64,000 bases of DNA from Stramonita haemastoma (GCA_030674155.1 CM060325.1:45929583-45993582), one strand, 5' to 3'. Counted from the stretch's first letter, positions 35,862 to 48,124 are shown. The notes: generated by a model from the sequence alone, not told the origin. Program-made: numbers and translations.

Positions 35862-36073
35862 AGTTACACATGGTCACAGGTAGACACACGTCACATGTAT
35901 ACACACAAGCACACACATGTACATACAAACACACACACACGAACACACACGCATGCATGCACACACGTACACACACGCAAATGTACACACACATACGCTG
36001 GCACGCACGCACGCGCACACACACACACACACACCAGTCTCTCGTCACTTTTTATTGGATAGCTGTTTAAACG

Positions 36074-36145
<72 letters not shown>
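35799..36145. repeat. Three (CA)n arrays with diverged CA-rich links
   Basis: Pure CA blocks at about 35801-35858 and 36076-36144 flank a CA-rich stretch with CATG and CACG variants and a third short block near 36017-36033. Confidence 0.9.
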
Positions 36146-36147
<2 letters not shown>

Positions 36148-36391
36148 CACATACGTTTTCCACGGGTGATTTTCAAACACTTTTTCAATACTTCATTTTT
36201 TTTTTTTTGCAACCATAGCCCGCACATACTCGAAAGTTTATCAAATAATCATAGCTGTTACATTTTTGTCAGACTATAAGAGAACACCTGAAATACGCAT
36301 TACATGAATAACAGAGCAAAGCAAACAACCTTTTTCAAAGTAAGGGATATTACAGTCGATAAGCTTAAGGGAGAGGTGTCAACCTTTTCTC

Positions 36392-36425
<34 letters not shown>

Positions 36426-36609
36426 AGGGCTCATGGGGCACATCCCCTGAATCTGAAGTTTTTTTTCTAAGACAAACTATGTAGTGAAATGAAAGCCTAT
36501 CGTGTGAAAATATCTAAAATGCTGTAATTATCTAAAAATAACTATGGTCAAGAAAAAAAAGAAAAAAAGGCCGGCAGCACTGTTTCGTCCACGCACTTGC
36601 ATGCATTTG

Positions 36610-36775
36610 AATTTTTATCTATTTATTTATTCGCGCAATAAAATGTATCCCCAGTTTATTGTCATCTCTAATAAGAATACTGTCGACAGACAAGCCTCGA
36701 TTTTTTCAAAGGTTTTCAAGGGGGCGTTTGTCACACGTTGTCATTTTCAGCAGGAGTCAAAGTCTTGAAACTAAT
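36610..36775 (+). repeat. Dispersed repeat pair, member 1
   Basis: The segment AATGTATCCCCAGTTTAT...GAGAATACT-like...GATAGACAAGCC-like sequence to a CAAAGTCTTG end has a diverged partner at 38440-38605. It is non-coding; the class is unknown. Confidence 0.5.
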
Positions 36776-36964
36776 AATTATTTCTTTTAGTTTTTTTTAA
36801 ATTCGAAAATCGCCCAAACTCTTACACCCCTCCCCACATACAGCTGTCCATACTGCCCCTTCTGTCTGACAGACTTCATCCCTACCTACCCCCGCTCCCA
36901 CAATACTCCTCCACGCCTAAAAAGCAAGAAGCAAAAAAGAGTTGTTTCTGTGTCACGTCTTGTA

Positions 36965-37160
36965 TCATGGTATCCACCTGCCTTTTGTGTCCACATGTGG
37001 GGCCAGGTTAAGAAATAAAGGTTAGTGTAAAGGTCAGTGTTAGCAATCAACATTAGTAACTGGGAAAGGTCTGTCAGACAGTTGGTCTATCTGCCTGTAT
37101 GCATGCATGCATGCGGACACAATGGCACATAAGACACAATGGTACGTAGCTTTTGACACA
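36965..37160. mobile_element. MITE-like repeat with inverted ends, copy 2
   Basis: It shares TGCCTTTTGTGTCCACATG and GGGGCCAGG with the copy at 25669, then GTTAGTG-rich sequence, then CATGCGGACACAATGGCACAT. Confidence 0.5.
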
Positions 37161-37169
37161 ATGGTTTTG

Positions 37170-38125
37170 GAATTTTTCTTTAGATTACAAATCATCCGTC
37201 CTATCCACAAGCCATGATTGTTTCTGTTGCTTCACTGATTGTTTTTTTTTTTTGACAATTTTTCAGTTCTAGAATCAGCTCAGTGGTTTCTGGCAGCTTA
37301 CCTTTGTTTTCAAATAAGCTGCGGGTACTTTCAAAAGAAGCAATTTAAAGCAGATAAACAAAGGAATAAGCCAAAAGTACGGTTAATTCTCGCTTATTTC
37401 TTGCATTTCCCCGTTGTTTAGTTACAATTTTCCAGCTCTGAAATAAGTGATTTCCGGCCCACTGTGTTTTTTGAAAAATTACGCCTGTTTCCGAAAGAGC
37501 CGAAGTTGAATTGATGAATGAAGATACTCATTAGCCCCAAATAAAACCACCTGAGAAAAATCTGCTCTTTTATGTGCTTGCCTTCTTTTTCTATTGCCGC
37601 TTGCCTAGCCGTACATATCTTTCCCCCTTCTTCCAACTGACAAAAAACCTAGTAAATAAACTGAGGAATTTGCAGAAAAAAACATATGGAAAAAGTCCGC
37701 TCTTTTATTTGCAAGCTTTTTAATTCTATTTCTAATATTCTAGCCACACATAATCTACCCCCTCTTTCGAATTATGGTTCCCTTTAATTTAATATCTTTC
37801 TACAAAATCATCTATGACTTGTATATATATACACACGCACATGTTCACACGCACACGCACACAGACACACACAGACACAGACACAGACACACACAAAGCC
37901 TGCGTGCCTTTCCAACCGCCCCATGTCAGTTCTCAATAATCTCCGCATTACTGTACAACTCCATCTTCCTTACCTCCCCTTCCTCGTTTCATTTTACCTC
38001 CAAGGTAAGGCGCCACTTGTGTCGAAATTCGTTTACACTGTGTACTGTTTCGTATCATCTTAAATTCAAACAAAGTGTTCTAATCTGCTCTTGGAAGTTA
38101 GCTTTAGCTTCAACCCCCCACCCAC
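37170..38125. other. Unassigned AT-rich DNA with a weak internal duplication
   Basis: Segments at 37540-37640 and 37680-37770 resemble each other (CTGCTCTTTTATGTGC versus CCGCTCTTTTATTTGC). A CA-rich stretch at 37830-37895 is also present. No exon is supported. Confidence 0.4.
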
Positions 38126-38404
38126 CTACCCACCCCCTCCACCCCCATCCGGATCGGAACCTTTTGTAGTATACCAATGCGTTTGATCACAGGCGCAGCG
38201 TTTGTTGCTACTTCGTTGATATCTCCTAGCTCTCCTTTCATCTATTACACAGGATCCAATGCATAGTTTTATCTCTGCTCCGCTTTTTTTCAACTCTGAA
38301 TGACAAAAATTCATCCAACTTAAGTGATCGAGAGACGACTTCCACAGATTTACTGCACATGCACCAAATTCCTTTTTATTAAATCTCTCGTCGCTAGTCC
38401 ACAT
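38126..38404 (-). pseudogene. Possible LINE ORF2 C-terminal remnant
   Basis: The minus frame reads NKKEFGACAVNLWKSSLDHL, followed by a helix-like stretch and NKRCACDQTHWY. The pattern F-x-x-CA-x-x-LW-x-x-L is like the tail of LINE RT proteins (AxxLWNxLP). No other domain is present and the rest of the frame is uninformative. Confidence 0.35.
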
Positions 38405-38439
38405 TTGTTCTGTCGGTGGTCACATTCACTTGTATTTGA

Positions 38440-38605
38440 ATCTTTATTTATTTTTCCCGACAGAAATGTATCTTTAGTTTATCATCATCCCTAATGAGAA
38501 TACTTTCGATAGACAAGCCCTGCCTTTCAAGGGATTTCAATTAAAGAGGTGTTTGTAAAAGGTTGTCATTTTTAAAAGGGATTCAAGGTTTTGGATCTAA
38601 CATTC
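38440..38605 (+). repeat. Dispersed repeat pair, member 2
   Basis: Diverged copy of 36610-36775, with ATGTATCTTTAGTTTATCAT and GATAGACAAGCCCTGCC as anchors. Confidence 0.5.
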
Positions 38606-38680
38606 CTCATTTTGTTTTTAAATCCAAAAGTTGCAAATACAGAATTCAGTATAAAACGGAAGGAAAATCACCCATGGTTT

Positions 38681-39400
<720 letters not shown>

Positions 39401-39477
39401 AGAAGAGACAAAAGAGGGAAACAGAGGTAAGGAGAGACAATAATTGGAAAAAACAACAGAGCCACACAGAGAGAGAC

Positions 39478-39830
39478 AGGGCGAAGGAGAGGGACTGGAG
39501 GGAGGGAGGGAGCGAGCGAAGGAGAGGGACTGGAGGGAGGGAGGGAGCGAAGGAGAGGGAGAGGGACTGGAGGGAGTGAGGGAGAGGGAGAGGGACTGGA
39601 GGGAGCGAGGGAGAGGGACTGGAGGGAGCGAGGGAGAGGGACTGGAGGGAGCGAGGGAGAGGGACTGGAGGGAGCGAGGGAGAGGGACTGGAGGGAGCGA
39701 GGGAGAGGGACTGGAGGGAGCGAGGGAGCGGGAGAGGGACTGGAGGGAGCGAAGGAGAGGGACTGGAGGGAGCGAAGGAGAGGGACGAAGGAGAGGGACT
39801 GGAGGGAGCGGGAAGGGACACACAGTGACA
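39478..39830 (+). repeat. 23-bp GA-rich minisatellite
   Basis: The unit is GGAGGGAGCGAGGGAGAG plus GGACT, about 13 copies, with longer variants at both ends. Pure 23-bp spacing is seen from about 39598 to 39720. The plus strand is almost pure purine apart from CG and CT. Confidence 0.9.
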
Positions 39831-39875
39831 GACTGACACAAAACCACACATATTAACTAAAGGTCCAGTGCTTAC

Positions 39876-39938
39876 CTGACACGCAGCATGCACGGCAACT
39901 GCCAAGGACTGAGACACAGCTCAGCACTCTTGTCTGTC
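39876..39938 (-). CDS. Candidate internal exon (exon 2) of an unidentified gene
   Basis: On minus a strong acceptor, TTTCTCTTGTTTTGCAG, is followed by 63 nt and a consensus donor, CAG|GTAAGC. Joined to the exon at 40737, the frame stays open: the split Arg codon AG|G is followed by [20 protein letters not shown] and ends in a new split codon (phase 2). I do not recognise the protein. No third exon could be found to the left, where a GA array begins. It could instead be a non-coding RNA exon, since another frame is also open. Confidence 0.45.
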
Positions 39939-40097
39939 CTGCAAAACAAGAGAAATGGAGACACTGAATTGAATACTGAACACTTTTATTTGTTTTTACA
40001 AGACATAGAGCTATGTTAATTCCATGTATTATTATCATTATTATTTTACACATTCGTTGCTAAAATCGCTGTGTGTGCGCGCGCGCGTGCGCGTTCA

Positions 40098-40476
40098 TAG
40101 GGGGGACGGGATAGCCTAGTGGTCAAAACATTGCGCTTGCAATTTGACAATCCGGATTCGATTCCCCGTTCAAGGAGATTTTTCTCCTGGAGTTAACATC
40201 AGTGCCGACTCCACTCCCCTCAAAAGCCCTTCGGATGAGACTATAAACCCGAGGCCTCGTGTGCGAAGTAATGCAGAACATCTTGCACACACCTTAAATA
40301 CTGTTCCGCTTTTTGTATGAGAAGGTCATCGTGTGCCGGTGGGAACAAAAAAATTAATGACATTCACAAAAAAACTGCATGCACACGGGGACTGGATTTT
40401 TAAAAAAAAAACATGAGTGCTTATTCCATTATCCTCGACAGGAAAGAACAAATAAAAAAATAAATAAATAAATACA
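40098..40476 (+). repeat. tRNA-derived SINE (family S1), full length
   Basis: The head GGATAGCCTAGTGGTCAA, B box GGATTCGATTCC, body GGAGTTAACATCAGTGCCGA and GTGTGCCGGTGGGAAC, and an (AAAT)n tail are all visible. It lies in the candidate intron between the exons at 40737 and 39938, opposite to that gene. Confidence 0.85.
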
Positions 40477-40736
40477 CACACTTCGTCAGTCATGAAGTTG
40501 CCTACATCTTACACAAACACACTGCCAATGGCATCTGCACGGACTGCACGCGAGCAACTGATGGTGACCACAATGACACACTACATACAAACTTTGCATT
40601 TCCGAGACTATTTTCCAATATGTGCCTTAAAATGACCATAGTTATCACACGATACCATGGGTAAGCAAAGAGTAACTAGTACTGACTTGGATGACACATA
40701 GAAAACATGACTAAAAGAGGGAAAAAGACAACTTAC

Positions 40737-40806
40737 CTTGCAGATAATGGAGGTACGCCAGCCATGCGTGTTGGGCGGAAGTCTACATATGTTGAGCATG
40801 CGCGCA
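40737..40806 (-). CDS. Candidate first exon of an unidentified gene
   Basis: Minus-strand sequence ends in a near-perfect donor, TGCAAG|GTAAGT (exon end 40737). An ATG at 40765-40763 begins MAGVPPLSA plus two bases and continues in frame into the 39876-39938 exon. Its +4 base is G but the -3 base is C. Two other ATGs (40800 region and near 40787) lie upstream in other frames. The real 5' end is not determinable; 40806 is set at the promoter-like motifs. The product is not recognised. Confidence 0.45.
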
Positions 40807-40823
40807 GACTGCTGCTGACGTCA
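40796..40823 (-). promoter_or_regulatory. CRE and NRF1-like promoter motifs
   Basis: A perfect palindromic CRE, TGACGTCA, lies at 40816-40823 and an NRF1-like GCATGCGCGCA at 40796-40806. Both sit just upstream of the candidate first exon in a locally GC-richer stretch. Such a pair is common in TATA-less housekeeping promoters. No TATA box is evident. Confidence 0.45.
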
Positions 40824-41040
40824 TCTCCTCAGGCCAGACCAGTGTAGTGACACACTCGCAACCTTGACAGTGTTGCTGACATTGTATAGAAGTAAAAACA
40901 AAACAAAACAAAACAAAAGTGTGTAAACGGGTACCCGAGTGGACAGACTGTTTAGCTTTCAAACCTTGGGTCCATGAAGTCATTCGTTTGAATCTCAGCA
41001 ACAAACATACAGAGAGAGAGAGAGAGGGGGGAGGGGGGGG

Positions 41041-41400
41041 GAAAGGCGGAATAGCCTAGTGGTTAGAGCTTTGAGGTCGTGTTCTGACGGCCGGCCCAGG
41101 TTCGAGCCTCGAATGAGGCATCCATTTAACTAAGGGGAATTCTTTACCCTGAGGTTAACCTCAGCACCAATTCTGCTCCTCCAAAAAGTCCTTCAACCGA
41201 GATGCCCTGTGTGAACGCAGGCGGAACATGTTGCACGTGCATGGTCATGAATAAAGAACCATAAAATTTAAAACCCTGTTCCGCTTTTCGTAAGAGTAGA
41301 GGTCATCGTGTGCCGGTGGGAACAGATGACATTTACAAAACTGCATACACATGGGGACTGGATGTAAAAAAACAACAACAAGAGTGCTTATCCCCAAGGC
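41041..41400 (+). repeat. SINE related to S1, variant head
   Basis: AATAGCCTAGTGGTTAGAGC and AGGTTCGAGCCTCG form a tRNA-like head different from standard S1. The 3' part (CGTGTGCCGGTGGGAACAG, ATACACATGGGGACTGGATG) matches S1. It looks like a chimera or a separate subfamily. Confidence 0.7.
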
Positions 41401-41554
41401 ACTGCACAGGTACTGGCTGACAAAAAGGATGACAGACCTAGAAGGTTTTGTTATGGTAACTTGCTGGTGACTAAACATACACACGCTGACGACACTTCAT
41501 GCATCAATCTTGTGTTCTTTGTTTTTTTGGTTGGTGGTGGTGGGGAGGAGGTGG

Positions 41555-41770
41555 GGGGGGGGGGTTGTTTCCCAGCTAGAGCTCCCTACAGTCCCCCCAG
41601 TTCACCCAGCTGTAAATGGATACCCTATTTAGGGTCATGGAAGGTAAAGCAGCGAGGGAGAGGAAATGGACGCCGTCCTCAACATGCTGGCCCCTAGAGA
41701 AGCTGAGATCTCTGATGCCTTGCTCCCCTACGACCGCCTAGGTTATGGGAGACCTTTACCTTTACACCTT
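41555..41770 (+). repeat. 5S-type SINE (family S5), 5'-truncated
   Basis: It carries CCCAGTTCACCCAGCTGTAA, AGGTAAAGCAGCGAGGGAG, AACATGCTGGCCCCTAGAG and an ACCTTTACCTTTAC tail, the same body as the copies at 54715-54985 and 63180-63505. The 5S-like head is missing here. Confidence 0.75.
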
Positions 41771-41774
41771 ATGC

Positions 41775-42123
41775 CTACATCAGGAATGATGTCTAAACAA
41801 GACACCACCAGTGTGCATGCAGTTTTCTTTAATGTCATCTGTTCGAAGGCTACTGGCACACAATGGACTACTGTTATAAAAGATGAACCGAATTTTTAAG
41901 GAGTGTGTAAAATGTTCTGCGTGCATTCATACACGTGCCTTCGGTTGAAAGTCTCACCCTGGGTGAAAGTATCATCCAAAGGACTTTTGGGGATGTGCAG
42001 ATGGTACTGATGTTAGCTCCAGGGGGAAAATCCCCTCAATCAAACGGGCGCCTTGGTGGTGGCTTGAACAAGGGCCATCAGATTGAAAGCTCAATGTTCT
42101 AACCACTAGGCTATCCCGCCCTC
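41775..42123 (-). repeat. tRNA-derived SINE (family S1), diverged
   Basis: Read on minus: GGGATAGCCTAGTGGTTAG, then a mutated B-box area, AGCTAACATCAGTACC and a 3' part with GTGTCTTGTTTAGACATCAT. It abuts the S5 element, in inverted orientation. Confidence 0.7.
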
Positions 42124-42261
42124 TGTCTTATTCTAACTAGGGAGGGGGAAAAAAGCAAAATAAAAGTGTGGTACCACAGTTTTCTCAGGAAGAACAGCAA
42201 AGGACATTCCAACAAAGCAATCTGCCATGACTGAAAGTATAGTAATATACTTGTTTTTTTC

Positions 42262-42640
42262 TTTTTTCTTTTGGGCCGTTTGGGCCCAAACTTTTCCCCC
42301 ATCCATTAGACCATGAGTGGGAGTCTGCTTGCTAGTCTTTTGGATGAGACATAAACTGTGGTCCTGTGTGTTACACAAAATTATTTAGTGCATGTAAAAG
42401 AACCCACAGCAACAAAAGAGTTATCCCTGGCAACATTCTGTAGAAAAAAGCCACTTTGAAAGGGAGACAAATAGTTGCAGACAGGAAAAAGAAAAAAGAA
42501 AATGGGTGGTGCTGTTCTTGTGGCAACAGGCTCTCCCCGAGGAGAGAAGCCCAAATTTCATGCATAGCAGTCTGCCCTGACTTAAAGTGGTGTGATGATG
42601 ACTTTACACTACAAAACAATATGATACAATGCAATGTGAA
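42262..42640 (+). repeat. SINE (family S2), 5'-truncated
   Basis: GTGCATGTAAAAGAACCCAC, GGCTCTCCCCGAGGAGAG and CCCAAATTTCATGCATAGCA identify the S2 body and 3' module. It ends near a GATACAATGCAATG tail. Confidence 0.7.
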
Positions 42641-42668
42641 AAGACTGTACATTGCTATGCATGCACAT

Positions 42669-42671
<3 letters not shown>

Positions 42672-42735
<64 letters not shown>

Positions 42736-42860
42736 GAAAACCTGAAGCAGACAAAGACAGCAAAATAGATAATCATATAAACACATGCTTTGACTTTTCT
42801 TTAAAAATTTATTTTCTTTTTTCCCCAAAATGATGAAAATATATTATGATATTTCTTCTG

Positions 42861-42953
<93 letters not shown>

Positions 42954-42962
42954 TCACACACA
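42672..42962. repeat. Two (CA)n microsatellites
   Basis: CA arrays lie at about 42673-42730 and 42863-42959, the latter with ATAC interruptions. Confidence 0.95.
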
Positions 42963-43607
42963 GAGGAGTTCTGGAAGAAATAAAATGTATACACAAGTTA
43001 ATATTTTTTTCATAAAAACTCTTAAGGATCCACAGATTGGTAACATGAACATTTTGAGACAAAAATCCCTAGAGATTTTGGAATGTTGCTTCATCATTAT
43101 GTGTCAATATAAAACAGAAAACATTTTCAAATAACTTATGCTGCTTAAAGCCCAGCTTCAAAGACTGTATCAAATTGTCACCACAATGTAGAAATAAAAT
43201 TACATAAAAAAAACAAAGCAAAGCATGAAAGTAACAACAAAAACCCCAACAAAATCCCACCTAAAAATGAAAAAAAATCTGAACGCAAACACACACAAAA
43301 TTTAAACTGCTAAAGAACACATTTCATGATTTCTGTAATCTCATTTTATCAGCTTTGGGCAAATAAGACTCAGCTGTGTTGAGGATGTTTGCCTTTCTGC
43401 AGTTGTCAGGTTTAAATTTTAAAAGTCGTAAGATATCTAACGTCATAAAACACATACATAGGCCATTTAGATAAAAAAAAAAAATAATAACAAGACAGAG
43501 CAACATACTTGTATATCCTGAAATCTTGATTCCGATCCGGTAGTTTGGGATCTGAGTATGCGCATTTAGTGTGTATATGTGTATGTGTATGTGTGTGTGT
43601 TGTTGGG

Positions 43608-43648
<41 letters not shown>

Positions 43649-43855
43649 TGATACCATTGCCACCACCCTTTTTTTCAGTTTTGCTTCTTTCCAGCCTAGC
43701 AATGACATTTGTTGATAAGGAGTTTTCAATTAAAAAGATTTTACTGATTTACATTCCCAACCATTTGACCTTTTCAAAGTATAGAAAACTTGTCATAGAA
43801 GAAAGAGATGAGTCATTTCATTTGTTTTTCAATTCAATTCTTTTGTTTTGGTGGC

Positions 43856-44125
43856 TATTGAATAAGCACTCATGTGCTGCTTTTACATCTAGTCCAAATG
43901 TGCATGCGGCTTTGTAAATATTGCCATCCTTTCCCATTGGCACACAAAAGCCTCGACTTCAAGAAATGGGATATTGCGTGCATTTGCACACAGAACCTCA
44001 GTTTAGAGTCTCATCCAAAGGACTTTTGAGGGTAGTGGGTTCAGCACTGATGTTCACTCCTGAGGGAAAAAGTCCCCTTGGATGGGTGTCTCAAACCCAG
44101 GATGTCAGTTTGCAAGCACAACATC
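43856..44125 (-). repeat. tRNA-derived SINE (family S1), eroded
   Basis: Plus-strand landmarks in inverted order: TGAATAAGCACTCATGTGCT, CCCATTGGCACACAAAAGCC, AGAGTCTCATCCAAAGGACT and CAGCACTGATGTTCACTCC. The tRNA head has been replaced by a C20 run at about 44126-44145. Confidence 0.65.
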
Positions 44126-44944
44126 TCCCCCCCCCCCCCCCCCCTTTAATAACTTGTGTGCTTACTCTCTTTGTGAATACTGGCATTAACCTTAAGTTGA
44201 AAAGAAGAAAGTTACTGGGTTTTTTCCACCAATTTTCTGTGTGACACAGGTGTTTGTTCTTTCTTTAATTTTTCTGTATGATAAGTTAACTTTTTTGTTT
44301 CTTGATTATCAAAAGAAAAGTCAATTTGTTTTGCATAATACAGCAGAAGAATATGTAATAAAACCGTTTATCTTGATCAGAAAAAAAAAATCATCAGCTT
44401 AGATACTGAGCAGTTCAATCAAAAGAAAGAACATTTTTGAAAATGTCCAAATTGAGTACAAACTTGTGCAGATATATATTACAGATATGGCTAACACAAA
44501 ATTCAGTAGTGTCCAAGGCATGCAAGTAAACATATACATAGATAACAGAGAAAAACTTTGTGCACAGATACATGTTTACAGAAGTGAGTGAAACAAAATA
44601 TTTTAAAAGCATTTTCTTTCAAATATGAAAGGCAAAAGAGTCATGATTTTCTTTGATCAGAGCAAAGCGCAAAAAATTGCAAAAAACTGTTTAAAAAAAT
44701 CTTCTTTCAAAATCCACCGTTATTGTCTTTGATCAAAACCAAACCACAGAATATGACAATTTCAAAACACAAGTCTACATATCAATGAATATAAAAGAAG
44801 TAATATGCTTCTGAATGTCACATATTTCTTTTTTTTGTTCTACACCATAAAAAGGGCAGAAAAATGGTTACATACAAATACAAAAAAATTGAAAAATAAT
44901 GGTCTTCAGAAATAATAGCTTTTAGTGACAGTGGTTGGTTCAAC

Positions 44945-45258
44945 AGATCACATTTGCACTGCAGTTTCATCAGCATTTTAAAAACATCTACAGCAGCAGC
45001 AATATTCTTGAAGTGGTCTACCTGTAACTTGTGGGCAAGGTAGTATAACAATTACAAAAAAATTGTGATATTGTTTAGAATATTTGTAAGTGAAAAAACA
45101 AACATGCATGGCAGTTTCATCAGCATTTAAAAACATCTACAGCAGCAGCAATATTCTTCAAGTGGTCTACCTGTAACTTGTGGGGAAGATAGTATAACAA
45201 TAAAAAAAAAGTTTCGTGACATTTTTTTTAGAATATGTGTAGGTGAAAAAAACAAACC
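44945..45258. repeat. ~155-bp tandem duplication
   Basis: CAGTTTCATCAGCATTT, ACATCTACAGCAGCAGCAAT and GTGGTCTACCTGTAACTTG occur twice, at about 44960 and 45113, followed each time by AGTATAACAAT and an A-rich end. Copies differ by small indels. Confidence 0.85.
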
Positions 45259-45508
45259 CCACCACAAACTCTTTCACTCCAGCCCTCCCTCCCCCCTCCA
45301 TAATAAAACTATCTACCTTGTCTGAAATTAAGTCGTTCCTTTATTCATCTGCTTTAAGTCACTTTACCGATCTGTATTATATGTAATTTATTATGCCTGG
45401 CATATACATACACATTATTATAAAGTGTTTTTCACTTGACTATTATATGCATACATGTATATGCACAATCACACACATGCTTGCTTGTGACATGTCACGC
45501 AAACACAC

Positions 45509-45510
45509 AT

Positions 45511-45552
<42 letters not shown>

Positions 45553-45575
45553 ATGCCGGTGCGCGCACGCGCGCA

Positions 45576-45635
<60 letters not shown>

Positions 45636-45656
45636 CCACACACACACACACAGACA
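45509..45656. repeat. Interrupted (CA)n array
   Basis: CA blocks with a GCGCGCACGCGCGCAC island in the middle and CCAC interruptions spaced along the second half. Confidence 0.9.
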
Positions 45657-45821
45657 GCCAGAAGCCAATAAACACCAGATACCTCATGCATGTTTACAAA
45701 ATAGATAACTGAAACCAGTTCCACAACGATCAAAAACAAGGCACACAGATAGTATAATCATGTTATTCTCATCAACAAGATTTAGCCTTTTTTTGCATAG
45801 TGAAAAAGTTTTGTATATTTA

Positions 45822-45918
45822 TTCATCATTTATTTATTTATCTAGTCTTTTATTTTGATGATAATGGAATAAGCAATCATGTGCTTGTTTTTACATCCAG
45901 TCCCCATGTGTATGCAGT
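45822..45918 (-). repeat. SINE (family S1) 3'-end fragment
   Basis: The (TTTA)n tail, TTTTATTTTGATGATAATGG and AATAAGCAATCATGTGCTT mark the 3' end of S1; the rest is missing. Confidence 0.65.
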
Positions 45919-47399
45919 ATACATCAGAACATGACACGCATAAACCCTTCTGCCACAACTTGAACACAATGCACCAAATCACTCCGCTAATACATACTCA
46001 TATTATAACTCAGCCTTCTTTTTCATGAGTAAAATCTCTTGACTAGAAGTACCACACATCAGTATGTAAAATAAATCTACAACCACAGAAAAAAAAAGAA
46101 AGTTTAAAAAAAAAGTAATGTCCTGTACCTTGATGCAAAGTGTTGTCACACTTTGTACATTTTAACTAAAGCTAGCAGGTACATCCATGTCATGATTGTC
46201 TGAGCTTTCATGCTGTCTTAAAATCTTGAACAATAACTTCATCTAAATAATCAGGATAATTTAAAAAAAACCCAATCACACTTTAAACACTCTTATACGC
46301 TTTTAATTCAAGTCAAGAACAAACTTTCAATTATGTTTATGTAAGATGCTTATATGTAAATATGAATTCAGTCCCCATAGCAGCAATTTTGTAACCCTAT
46401 ATAACACAACCATAGCAGCAACATTTCTTTTTTTTTTTCTAGCAATATGTGAGATACAGCACATAATGTCAAAATCAACACTGTCTAACCATTTCAAGCT
46501 GATACTTTACAGTCTTTGTGCTCTGGTACCTCTTTAGTCTTTTCAATTTGACTTGCTTACATGGGAGAGAGGGTGAATGGGGTGGATATAGAAGCCGTTT
46601 GGTGTTTGACGTTGATGAAACTGATCAATGCTGCTTAAAAAAAACACACCAAAAAACAAACCAAAAACCAAAAAAAACTGGGGAAAAATGAAAAGGTGAA
46701 AGTTATGAGTTTAATTTTTTATGAAAAATTCTTGAATATAAAATGTCAAGGAATTTGATCATGAAACTTGTACAAAGCCCTATGGAATGCACTACCAAAG
46801 ATAAGAATTGTACATAACTGTCATCATTACTTATCTGATGGCCGCAATTAACATGTTAGGTACTTGTCATGTTTCATTCACGTTATGTTATCATTTTTGT
46901 GTTCTGCTGTACTGTATGATGTCAAAATGCATGCACTTAAAAAAAGGAACTGTTACAACACATTAGAAAAAAAATTACACTTTGTTTGAGAATATATCTT
47001 TTTACATTGTTAGATACACTTCTCAATAATGCTTGCTTCATTACCACTAACCAGATATGATCAATATGTAACATTACTACAGTCACTCTGATCAGTGTCA
47101 TGGTATATTAGCAAATATCAAAACTCATAACTCCCACAAGTCATAACACTGCCACCTTGCCAGCTAAAAAAAAACTTGAGCAGAAAGAAAGATGAAAAAT
47201 CAAAATCCGTTTACAAATGAAACGTGTACAATTTTCTGGCCTCTTCTTGTAAACAGTAAGAGGATATAAAAACAAGCAAGGCACTTAAAAACAAAATAAA
47301 ACAAAACAGAAAAAAACAGCATTTCAGGTATAGTGAGCAGCTGAAAATTGAAACCCTTACTCACCCATCTACATTTGAAAGCACACACAAAACACATAT

Positions 47400-47448
47400 G
47401 CACCACGCACACACACACACACACACATGCACACACACACACACACAC

Positions 47449-47489
<41 letters not shown>

Positions 47490-47490
47490 C
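47400..47490. repeat. (CA)n microsatellite
   Basis: CA repeats with ATGCACAC and AACACAC interruptions. Confidence 0.9.
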
Positions 47491-47651
47491 AAAAAGCTCT
47501 CCAACCAAAGCAAAGTAAAACTTTGACCAAATTCCAAACCATAATTAACTTGGGACTCTAAAAGCAAAAACAAATCTTGATAATGTTGATGCAGGTGGGA
47601 ACTCTGCCATTCAATGCTGACAAAATCCTATCATTCATTCATACAAGTGAG

Positions 47652-47653
47652 GG

Positions 47654-47686
<33 letters not shown>

Positions 47687-47753
47687 GTGTGGTGTGGTGT
47701 GTGTGTGGGGTGTGTGTAGTGTATGTGTGTGTGTGTAGTGTGTGTAGTGTGTG

Positions 47754-47815
<62 letters not shown>

Positions 47816-47862
47816 TGTGTGTGTGTGTAGTGTATTTGTGTATGCGTGTTTGTTCTTCTCAG

Positions 47863-47918
<56 letters not shown>

Positions 47919-47920
47919 TG
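47652..47920. repeat. (GT)n array with GTGTAGT interruptions
   Basis: GT repeats contain GTGTAGT links at several places. A 30-bp spacer at about 47830-47862 splits the array before the pentamer blocks. Confidence 0.9.
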
Positions 47921-48124
47921 CAGTGCAGTGCAGTGCAGTGCAGTGCAGTGCAGTGCAGTGCAGTGCAGTGGAGTGGAGTGGAGTGGAATGGAGTGGAGTG
48001 GAGTGTGAGTGGAGTGGAGTGGAGTGTAGTGTAGTGTAGTGTAGTGTAGTGTAGTGTAGTGTAGTGTAGTGTAGTGTAGTGTAGTGTAGTGTAGTGTAGT
48101 GTAGTGTAGTGTAGTGTAGTGTAG
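47921..48124 (+). repeat. Three-phase pentanucleotide array
   Basis: Ten CAGTG units (47921-47970) switch to about eleven GAGTG units (47971-48024, with one GAATG and one GTGAGT), then to about twenty TAGTG units (48025-48123). Only the first base of the pentamer changes between blocks. Each block is almost perfectly homogeneous. Confidence 0.95.

Larger units (their letters stand above)
42800..47400. other. AT-rich unique DNA, possible long 3' UTR of GALNS
   Basis: Mostly unique, AT-rich sequence with no supported coding exon, broken by two SINE remnants and a CA array. On minus it is T-rich, and AATAAA (plus TTTATT) occurs at about 42808-42813. It might be transcribed as an extended GALNS 3' UTR, or it may be intergenic. 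The sequence alone does not decide. Confidence 0.3.
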
